Shown here in pieces: positions 58,369-64,000 of a stretch of DNA of 64,000 nucleotides (the first letter of the stretch is position 1; every line of letters starts with the position of its first letter). Origin of the DNA: Jeotgalibacillus terrae. Lineage in GTDB: Bacteria; Bacillota; Bacilli; Bacillales; Jeotgalibacillaceae. The position numbers were made by a program, and so were the translations under genes. Where the stretch lies: the NCBI RefSeq assembly GCF_016908195.1, contig NZ_JAFBDK010000005.1, forward strand, positions 124,001-188,000, written 5' to 3'. The notes under the pieces are model-generated. The model was not told the origin of the DNA. It ran no database searches and was given only the letters and a program-made list of their open reading frames with translations.

Positions 58369-58809
58369 GTGAATATCATTCAGGCCACGGCAAAAGACAG
58401 CGCTGCAATAGCATCATTATTTAATGCGTACCGTCAGTTTTACAAACAGGCACCTGACTTAGAGGGTGCAGAGCAATATATATTTGAAAGGCTGTCAAAA
58501 GAAGAGTCAGTGATCTTTTTTGTCAGGGAAAGTGATCAGCTACTTGGCTTCACTCAGCTATATCCAGTGTTTTCATCTATTTCAATGAAGCGGGCATGGG
58601 TATTAAATGATTTGTTTGTAAACGAAACTGCAAGAAAAAGAGGAGTGGGTGAACTGCTTCTGCAGAGAGTCAAAGCGTTTGCAGAAGAGACGGATGCAGC
58701 CAGTGTCAGCCTGAGTACTGCACCTGATAATGTGAATGCGCAGCGCCTGTATGAGCGGAATGGTTACAAGCAGGATGAAACGTTTTTACATTATGAATTG
58801 AGCATCTAA
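58369..58809 (+). CDS. GNAT acetyltransferase
   Basis: A 146-residue protein: IIQATAKDSAAIASLFNAYR, VLNDLFVNETARKRGVGELL (acetyl-CoA loop R-K-R-G-V-G) and SLSTAPDNVNAQRLYERNGY. GTG 58369 follows GAGGAAAC. Similar to small diamine/amino-acid N-acetyltransferases. Substrate unknown. Confidence 0.86.
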   Translation: MNIIQATAKDSAAIASLFNAYRQFYKQAPDLEGAEQYIFERLSKEESVIFFVRESDQLLGFTQLYPVFSSISMKRAWVLNDLFVNETARKRGVGELLLQRVKAFAEETDAASVSLSTAPDNVNAQRLYERNGYKQDETFLHYELSI

Positions 58810-58893
58810 GTCAATGTCACATATTTTCTCTCTATTGCATTTACTACATTAATCACTACAGTTTTGTCCGGATGAATAGGGAGGGCGAAGCTT

Positions 58894-59268
58894 ATGGCTG
58901 ATCCGTATGTATACGCTGGCCAAAATCGAAACGGAAGCGGAATTTCGGCTTCGAGACTTGCAGTTGTTGCGGCAGCACTTACCACAGTTGCCGATGCCAT
59001 AGGAACAATTGCAGCTGTCAAAGCGGTTCGGGAAGAAGAAATCAGTAATCTTGAAGATCAAAAGAGGCAGAATGAATTACAGCAGACACTGTCAGATATT
59101 CAGGCACAAATCGATGACCTGAAAACACAGATTGTTATGTCTGCCACTTCTAATGGAACATCAGCACCGGCCTATTCTATTAATATAGAGTCGCTTACGA
59201 TTTCACTGCCTCCTTCGGCAAATCAGGGGGGAGATCAAACAGGGACAGATCTTATTCGTATTGAATGA
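58894..59268 (+). CDS. Protein with a central coiled coil, unknown function
   Basis: A 124-residue protein: a Gly/Ser-rich start (YVYAGQNRNGSGISASR), a small hydrophobic stretch VVAAALTTVADAIGTIAAVK, a coiled coil (about 48-82: LEDQKRQNELQQTLSDIQAQ), and a polar C-terminus. GGAGGG precedes the ATG. The last codons and stop lie in a 20-bp hairpin. Not recognised. Confidence 0.65.
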   Translation: MADPYVYAGQNRNGSGISASRLAVVAAALTTVADAIGTIAAVKAVREEEISNLEDQKRQNELQQTLSDIQAQIDDLKTQIVMSATSNGTSAPAYSINIESLTISLPPSANQGGDQTGTDLIRIE

Positions 59269-59282
59269 GATCTGTCCCTGTT
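59238..59282. terminator. 20-bp hairpin spanning the stop codon
   Basis: Bases 59238-59257 and 59263-59282 pair over 20 bp with a single G-T pair and a 5-base loop GTATT; the core is AGGGACAGATCT/AGATCTGTCCCT. It covers the last six codons and TGA of the coiled-coil gene. No T-run follows (TGGCTTTTAAG), so a role in mRNA 3' stability is as likely as termination. Confidence 0.6.
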
Positions 59283-59369
59283 GGCTTTTAAGCTAATTCT
59301 TATCAAATTTACTGCTCAGCAGATGAATTCCCCTTAAGACCTGACTATATGTATAAAATTGAGCTGCAC

Positions 59370-59561
59370 TTATGGCAGGAAGTAAGCAATAACAGGAAAT
59401 AAAGCGATGATTCCTATACTCTGCAGTAGAGTGATCACCAGGTCTTTTTTCAATGGATTAGGCTCAGGATAGCGGTTAGACACTCTTTTAAGTATGAACA
59501 GGATCAACCACCAGACAGATACATTTAACAATATATCTATGAAGCTGTCGTAAGGGTACAT
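59370..59561 (-). CDS. Small two-TM membrane protein
   Basis: A 63-residue protein from ATG 59561, behind AAAGGAG: YDSFIDILLNVSVWWLILFI (TM1), a basic loop KRVSNRYPEPNPLKKD, and TM2 LVITLLQSIGIIALFPVIAY. The longer reading from 59624 overlaps the Nudix gene and is rejected. It is 25 bases downstream of that gene and probably cotranscribed. Not recognised. Confidence 0.62.
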   Translation of the reverse strand: MYPYDSFIDILLNVSVWWLILFILKRVSNRYPEPNPLKKDLVITLLQSIGIIALFPVIAYFLP

Positions 59562-59586
59562 TGCGTCGACTCCTTTATATCTTGTA

Positions 59587-60015
59587 TTAGAAAGCCACGT
59601 AGAATGCTTTGTTATCATGATCAAGACAGCGCTCGATCCGCTCTCTGAAGTTACTCACTGTCACTTTCTCCAGTGCATCTTCAATTGGAAAGAACCCGAC
59701 TTCCAGGCTTTCAGGTGACGTCGTGCATACACCGCCTACAGGTTTTGCAAGAAACAATGTATTGCATATCGACCGTTCCACGTTTTGGAAAACCCCACAG
59801 AACCGTACGATCTCAATGTCTATCCCTGATTCCTCTTTTGTTTCTCTGATTGCGGCAGCTTCAAGAGATTCTCCTTCTTCCACCTGGCCTCCAGGCATCT
59901 CCCATCCTCTTCTTGGACCTTTAATTAATAGCAATTCGTTCTTCTCGTTCACTACAATGGTTGCAGCTGAAATGATGTGCTTTGGTACGGTATATTGAGC
60001 AGTTGGTTGTGTCAA
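59587..60015 (-). CDS. Nudix hydrolase
   Basis: A 142-residue protein with a canonical box GGQVEEGESLEAAAIRETKE then ESGI. SAATIVVNEKNELLLIKGPR is the opening strand, and FCGVFQNVERSICNTLFLAK follows the box. The ATG is preceded by AAAGGAGA. Substrate unknown; likely a nucleotide sugar or oxidised nucleotide. Confidence 0.87.
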   Translation of the reverse strand: MTQPTAQYTVPKHIISAATIVVNEKNELLLIKGPRRGWEMPGGQVEEGESLEAAAIRETKEESGIDIEIVRFCGVFQNVERSICNTLFLAKPVGGVCTTSPESLEVGFFPIEDALEKVTVSNFRERIERCLDHDNKAFYVAF

Positions 60016-60146
60016 ATTGGTGTCTCCTTTCTGTTTTTGAAAAATTCAATTATTAATATGTTAACATAAAATGGTATTGGTAGGGGTAAGGTCAAAAAAT
60101 TTGGCAGAAATAGGGGTAAACCATCAGTAAGCGTGATCTTTAGTGC

Positions 60147-60250
60147 TGAAGGAATGATTTTCAGATTATTGGAATCAACTCTCACTCTGAGGGAATTGCC
60201 ACGATCATTGAAGGGAAAGTTTATTGAAATGATGGAATTGCATTTTCCCG
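60147..60250 (+). repeat. 21-bp-period intergenic array, family A, copy 4 (5 units)
   Basis: Units start at 60147, 60167, 60188, 60209 and 60230 (spacings 20, 21, 21, 21): TGAAGGAAT, TATTGGAAT, TGAGGGAAT, TGAAGGGAA, TGATGGAAT. A GC-rich right flank (CCCGTCGCCCGCCCCC, from 60248) resembles that of copy 3 (CCCGTCGCTCACCGCC, minus strand). It lies between divergent genes; both strands have stops in the frames that would give heptads. Confidence 0.75.
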
Positions 60251-60340
60251 TCGCCCGCCCCCTGGCAGACCACACCAGCTCGCTCCCCGCACCTGAAACC
60301 AAAACTGCTCCATACAAAAACATCAAAACCGAGGTGAACC

Positions 60341-61240
60341 ATGTTCCAAATCGAGCATCCAGAGACCCTGAACATAGATAAGCTCAATCACGCACTTCGT
60401 GAAGCATTATCACCAGTGTCAGGTTTACTCAGACAGAAATCATATCATCATCTTTGCACGGCAACTTTCAAACAAACGATTGTTGGAATCGGAATCAGCT
60501 GGGGCAACGAGTTCCACCCCCACGGTGAGAGAATAGCGATCATAACTGACCCACACATTACGCAACAGAAAGAGCTCACAGAATCCCTGTTTCATAAACT
60601 AAAACGGCACCTTCAAACTGAGCGCTACGCTCATGCAATGTGGTCATTCAATGGAGATAACGACATACTCAATAAAGTCGCCGTACATAACCATTTTAAA
60701 CTCGTACGAATAACATATATGCCTGTGCTTCAAATAGAAAGTGTTTTAGAGGATTTGAATAAGGTTGACGAAGCGGAAAATCTGATCCCTTTAGAAGAAG
60801 TCATCACGCAGCCTGAACTAAAACGGGCATTATTCCAGCTGATCAAAGAAAATTATACAGCTACCCACCTGGACAGCCCGGTCGCTGAAGAGCCACTTGC
60901 AGTATGGGAAAAGACGCTGCTTGATGATAGTCCTGATCTGAAGCGCAGTTATATTCAATTTACTGACCGGGTTACAGGATACGTGATGCTCCACCCGGTT
61001 AGTGAACAGGAAGTAGAAGTGGGGTGGGCCGGCGTTGGGGAGTCACAGGATCTCGGTTTGTTACAACAAATCATGAAAAAGCAGCTCATAGAGTTGAAAA
61101 CCAGGGGCTTTTCTAAGGTCACACCTGAAGTGGATACAACATCTCATTTTGCTATGTCACTGTTCAGTCTGACTGATCTGAAAAAGGAGCCTGCCCTGAA
61201 TACATATCAACTGAGTTTTCATAAAGGAGACCCAAAATGA
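60341..61240 (+). CDS. Two-domain GNAT-like protein coupled to an MFS exporter
   Basis: A 299-residue soluble protein. Residues about 40-140 (GISWGNEFHPHGERIAIITD, YAHAMWSFNGDNDILNKVAV, HNHFKLVRITYMPVLQ) and about 175-285 (YIQFTDRVTGYVMLHPV, EVGWAGVGES) look like two GNAT folds, but the first lacks a typical acetyl-CoA loop. GAGGTGA precedes the ATG. It overlaps the exporter by 4 bases. Function uncertain; probably modifies or binds the exporter's substrate. Confidence 0.6.
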   Translation: MFQIEHPETLNIDKLNHALREALSPVSGLLRQKSYHHLCTATFKQTIVGIGISWGNEFHPHGERIAIITDPHITQQKELTESLFHKLKRHLQTERYAHAMWSFNGDNDILNKVAVHNHFKLVRITYMPVLQIESVLEDLNKVDEAENLIPLEEVITQPELKRALFQLIKENYTATHLDSPVAEEPLAVWEKTLLDDSPDLKRSYIQFTDRVTGYVMLHPVSEQEVEVGWAGVGESQDLGLLQQIMKKQLIELKTRGFSKVTPEVDTTSHFAMSLFSLTDLKKEPALNTYQLSFHKGDPK

Positions 61241-62454
61241 AAAAACTTAAACATTGGAAGGACCCGGGCATTTTGCTGGCTTCAACAGGTATCGCATCGA
61301 TCGGGGACTTTATTTACCTTGTTGCGATTAATCTGATCGTGCTGAATATGACAGGCTCTGCGGCTGCGGTTGCGGGTCTTTGGATTGTCGCACCAATCAC
61401 AAATATTGTGATGAAATTCTGGACAAGGAGCTTCATTGATTACAGAAGTAAAAGAAAGGTCATGATGGCGACCTATCTTGCAAGAGCTGTTTTAATTGCA
61501 TTCATTCCATTCGCGCCAAACGTTTGGCTGATCTATGCCATTCTTATATTGCTCAGTGTGGCAAAATCGTTTTTTAACCCTTCTTCTGTTACATACATCA
61601 CAATGATCGTGCCGCAGCCGATGAGGAAAAGGTTTAATGCAATCAGGTCTTTTACATCGTCAGGGGCTTTTATTGCCGGACCCGCAGCGGCGGGTACATT
61701 GATTCTGCTGACATCTATTGACTGGGCGCTTTGGGTTAATGCTTTCTTCTTTGTGGCTGCCGCAGCTGCAATGCTGTTCCTGCCTGAAATCGAAAAGATA
61801 GAAAAGGCTTCTATTCCAAAGCTGACCATTCAGCAGGTGAAAAAGGATTTTACAGTTGTATTTGACTTTGCGAAAAAATCATCATATGTAGTAGTTGTGT
61901 ACAGCGTTTTTATCGCGATTTTATTGTTTACATTTGCGATGGATGCGCAGGAAGTGGTGTTTGCAAGAGAGGTTGTAGGTTTATCGGAGCTTGAATACAG
62001 CTTATTGATCAGTATTACCGGGATTGGATCAATCGCAGGAGCGCTCGTATTATCCGTATTATCCGAAAGACTGTCTATCAGGATGATGACCACAACGGGT
62101 CTGCTGCTGATGGCAGTCGGTTATGTAATCTATGCATTCTCCTGGTCCTTTGCAAGTATTGCTGGAGGCTTCATCCTGCTTGGCTTTTTTAACTCATTTT
62201 TAAATACCGGTATGTCCACTTTCTATCAAAATAATATCCCGGTGGAGCTGATGGGACGTGTGACAAGTGTATTTGAACTTGGTCAGAGTGCTTTTCAGGT
62301 ATTATTTGTTCTGCTGCTTGGAGCGGCAGCTGATTTCTTTTCATTGAGAGAGGCGATTGTGACGGCTGCACTGCTTATGCTGATCTTATCATGCATTTTC
62401 TGTGCATTTCTGTGGAAGCCGGGTAGGGAAGAGACTTTTGCTGAGGAATCATAA
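61237..62454 (+). CDS. MFS exporter (MFS_3 group)
   Basis: A 405-residue, 12-TM transporter, paralogous to the T-box-controlled exporter at 50195: ASIGDFIYLVAINLIVLNMT, FIDYRSKRKVMMATYLARA after TM2, and KRFNAIRSFTSSGAFIAGPA in TM4-5. Its ATG overlaps the GNAT-like gene stop (ATGA), so the two are made together. No T-box upstream. Substrate unknown. Confidence 0.86.
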   Translation: MKKLKHWKDPGILLASTGIASIGDFIYLVAINLIVLNMTGSAAAVAGLWIVAPITNIVMKFWTRSFIDYRSKRKVMMATYLARAVLIAFIPFAPNVWLIYAILILLSVAKSFFNPSSVTYITMIVPQPMRKRFNAIRSFTSSGAFIAGPAAAGTLILLTSIDWALWVNAFFFVAAAAAMLFLPEIEKIEKASIPKLTIQQVKKDFTVVFDFAKKSSYVVVVYSVFIAILLFTFAMDAQEVVFAREVVGLSELEYSLLISITGIGSIAGALVLSVLSERLSIRMMTTTGLLLMAVGYVIYAFSWSFASIAGGFILLGFFNSFLNTGMSTFYQNNIPVELMGRVTSVFELGQSAFQVLFVLLLGAAADFFSLREAIVTAALLMLILSCIFCAFLWKPGREETFAEES

Positions 62455-62458
62455 AAAA

Positions 62459-62487
62459 GCGAAGAAATAATTTTCTCCGCCTCTTTT
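62459..62487. terminator. Terminator between convergent genes
   Basis: GCGAAGAAA (62459-62467) and TTTCTCCGC (62472-62480) pair with one mismatch; CCTCTTTTTAT follows on the plus strand. Confidence 0.55.
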
Positions 62488-63686
62488 TATTGATAAACCT
62501 CATTCGCCCATTCCACTGCCCGAACATACATATCATGCAAAATCGCCGTATCAATATTCAATTCGCCAGCCCATTTCTCCACACACGCCCAGTCACCTTT
62601 TTCATAACAAAGCACTGCGTGGTAAATAGGGGCAAGTAAGCTGTCCCCGTTGATCAAAGCTGCTTTGATTTCAGTGGACAGAGGTACGCTTGCTAAGACG
62701 GTTTCCATGTGATCATCAAGAATCGCGTCAATCGTACTGAATAGCGCCATGACGGCTGCATCAATCTTTCTTTCCTGCAGGTGACTTGCTCCGCAAAGCT
62801 GCTCTGCAAATTTAGAGCGCACAAGGGAAATTTTCAGCAGTTCATCAGGTTTATCTTCAGCAAGATCCTGCAGCATCAGAATATTGATCCATCTCTCAAA
62901 GTTTCTGATCCCCATTTGCACGAGTGCGCGCTTAATGGAAAAAGATAGCTGATCTTTATTGCTATGGCTGATAATTTTCATCAGACGGTAGCTGAGTGAA
63001 GCGTCCGTTTCAATAATCTCAGTTAGTTTCTGATAGGAAGGTTCGGGTGTTTTTAATTCTTGTAAGACCCGTAAATAAGTATGTTTGTACTGCCGTTTAT
63101 ATGTAGCTCTTGTAATGATGTTCGGCCTGCTGAAAAAGTACCCCTGAAACAGGTGAAAGCCCATTTGCTTCGCATGTTCAAATTCCTCAAGTGTTTCCAC
63201 CTTTTCTGCAAGTATCGTCTTTTTTCTGAAATGAGCTTCTGCCACCTGTGTAGTGATAGCGTCCAGGGGAGTAGAGCGGATATCAAATTTTATGATGTCT
63301 GAGTCATTCATTAATTCGTATTTACTAAGGTCAGAGTCAAAGTCATCCAGTGCAATTTTATAACCCATTTTCTTCAATTCCTGTACACGCTGAATCAATG
63401 TGTCATCGAGTATAGTTCCTTCCAGAATTTCAATCACCATATGCTCCGGAGGAATCACCTCTAAAAAATCACTGAGCAGCATGTCTCTTGTAAAGTTAAC
63501 AAAGACGCGGGAATAGTCACTGATCTTCCCGACGCCGGTTTCGAGTAGTCCCTGCAAAACTGCAGTAGTAGACAGATTGGCATCTGTTCCGTCATAACCG
63601 GCCGCATGCTGAGAAGAACGGTACAATAACTCGTAGCCATAAGTATCCAAATCCCGTTTGAAAATAGGCTGTCTGGCAATGAACAT
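62487..63686 (-). CDS. yuxH: EAL-HDOD signalling protein, YuxH-like
   Basis: A 399-residue protein. The EAL part (about 1-195) is degenerate: IARQPIFKRDLDTYGYELLY has ELL in place of EAL and the loop 6 region reads DDFDSD rather than DDFGTG, so c-di-GMP hydrolysis is unlikely. The HDOD part (about 200-390) includes SYRLMKIISHSNKDQLSFSI and ALVQMGIRNFERWINILML. ATG 63686 follows AGGAGAG at 6 bases; upstream in-frame starts lack such a site. Function in bacilli unknown. Confidence 0.88.
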   Translation of the reverse strand: MFIARQPIFKRDLDTYGYELLYRSSQHAAGYDGTDANLSTTAVLQGLLETGVGKISDYSRVFVNFTRDMLLSDFLEVIPPEHMVIEILEGTILDDTLIQRVQELKKMGYKIALDDFDSDLSKYELMNDSDIIKFDIRSTPLDAITTQVAEAHFRKKTILAEKVETLEEFEHAKQMGFHLFQGYFFSRPNIITRATYKRQYKHTYLRVLQELKTPEPSYQKLTEIIETDASLSYRLMKIISHSNKDQLSFSIKRALVQMGIRNFERWINILMLQDLAEDKPDELLKISLVRSKFAEQLCGASHLQERKIDAAVMALFSTIDAILDDHMETVLASVPLSTEIKAALINGDSLLAPIYHAVLCYEKGDWACVEKWAGELNIDTAILHDMYVRAVEWANEVYQ

Positions 63687-63897
63687 AGCGATCTCTCCTA
63701 AAATCATACTATACTTACTTTTAGTATATTTTACCTAATGATGACAATGCAAGAAATAAAGTTAATCTTTTAACATTCCATAATAGTCTGATAATCATTT
63801 ATAAAACCAAATATCTGTAGAATGATGAAAAAAATTTTCTGGGAACTGCAACTTTATTCCATACTTATCCGTTACTTACACGAGAGGGGGAAAGGTA

Positions 63898-64000
63898 GTG
63901 GATATTCAAGAGATTTATCAGCGATATGTGAATGATGTATACCGTTACCTTCTCTCGCTATCAAAGGACCGTGAACTGGCTGAAGATTTAACGCAGGAGA
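63898..64000 (+). CDS. ECF-type RNA polymerase sigma factor (N-terminal part)
   Basis: The frame opens with GTG 63898 behind GAGGGGGAAAGG and leaves the window: DIQEIYQRYVNDVYRYLLSL, then SKDRELAEDLTQE. This is the start of sigma region 2 (Y-x-x-x-V-Y-R-Y-x-x-x-x-x-x-x-x-E-L-A-E-D-L-T-Q-E), as in SigV/SigY/SigW-type factors. A divergent EAL-HDOD gene lies upstream. Confidence 0.85.
   Translation, partial: MDIQEIYQRYVNDVYRYLLSLSKDRELAEDLTQE

Overview
This window reads as a chromosomal segment of a low-to-mid GC, endospore-forming Firmicute (Bacillales). The evidence is strong GGAGG ribosome binding sites, frequent TTG/GTG starts, T-box leaders, and small families typical of Bacillus relatives (DUF3934, YjzC, YppC/DUF2515, DUF4181, DUF4256, OhrR, YuxH-like EAL-HDOD). 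A Bacillaceae/Planococcaceae genus such as Jeotgalibacillus is my guess, not something the sequence proves. No rRNA, tRNA, CRISPR array, insertion sequence or prophage was seen.

Layout. 1-3.4 kb: DUF2200 end, a methyltransferase, and an ArsR-type regulator with an ATT start paired with an MFS exporter; both are preceded by the same tandem palindromic operator. 3.4-8.2 kb: small membrane proteins, a nucleotidyltransferase, a mini-M50 protein and an AAC(6')-like acetyltransferase. 8.2-14.4 kb: a co-oriented run of single-enzyme genes (GNATs, S66/MccF-like peptidase, tandem-Nudix protein, Nudix, deoxyribosyltransferase-like, methyltransferase, DUF2268 protease). 14.7-24.7 kb: YppC/YjzC, YfmJ-like reductase, PepSY and FixH-like pair, lipoproteins, oligopeptidase B, DedA. 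24.8-28.7 kb: a type I toxin-antitoxin locus, an XRE/membrane-protein pair, and a LytTR protein fused to a P-loop-less ABC ATPase beside an ABC transporter that carries a LytTR-type operator. 29.3-33.3 kb: ROK regulator with MFS, glutathione peroxidase with OhrR. 33.5-42.5 kb: DUF4181 membrane proteins, racemase, Nudix/GNAT pair, DJ-1-like protein, soluble chemoreceptor, hydrolase, DUF4256. 42.5-46 kb: a type 2 isoleucyl-tRNA synthetase behind a T-box. 47-64 kb: GGDEF-EAL protein, an MFS exporter behind its own T-box, vWA lipoprotein, two more MFS exporters, S41-type protein, EAL-HDOD protein and the start of an ECF sigma factor.

Two signals stand out. First, several intergenic regions carry arrays with a 20-22 bp (mostly 21 bp) period, equal to two DNA helical turns. 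They fall into two sequence families: core TGAAGGAAT at 1.3, 3.4, 47.2 and 60.2 kb, and core TGGTCGTATC at 33.4 and 51.8 kb, seven units each. They do not read as protein and match no element I can name. Second, an MFS exporter at 50-51 kb has a T-box leader whose likely specifier (AUC) matches that of the nearby type 2 ileS. This suggests a shared response to uncharged tRNA-Ile, possibly self-defence against isoleucyl-tRNA synthetase inhibitors.

Three genes (13.0, 15.4 and 57.9 kb) are each broken by what looks like one missing base at or near an A-run, and a fourth A-run could explain a lost stop at 16.4 kb. This pattern suggests homopolymer sequencing errors or polymerase slippage more than four independent pseudogenes. 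Function names come from recognised motifs and family memory; no database search was run.
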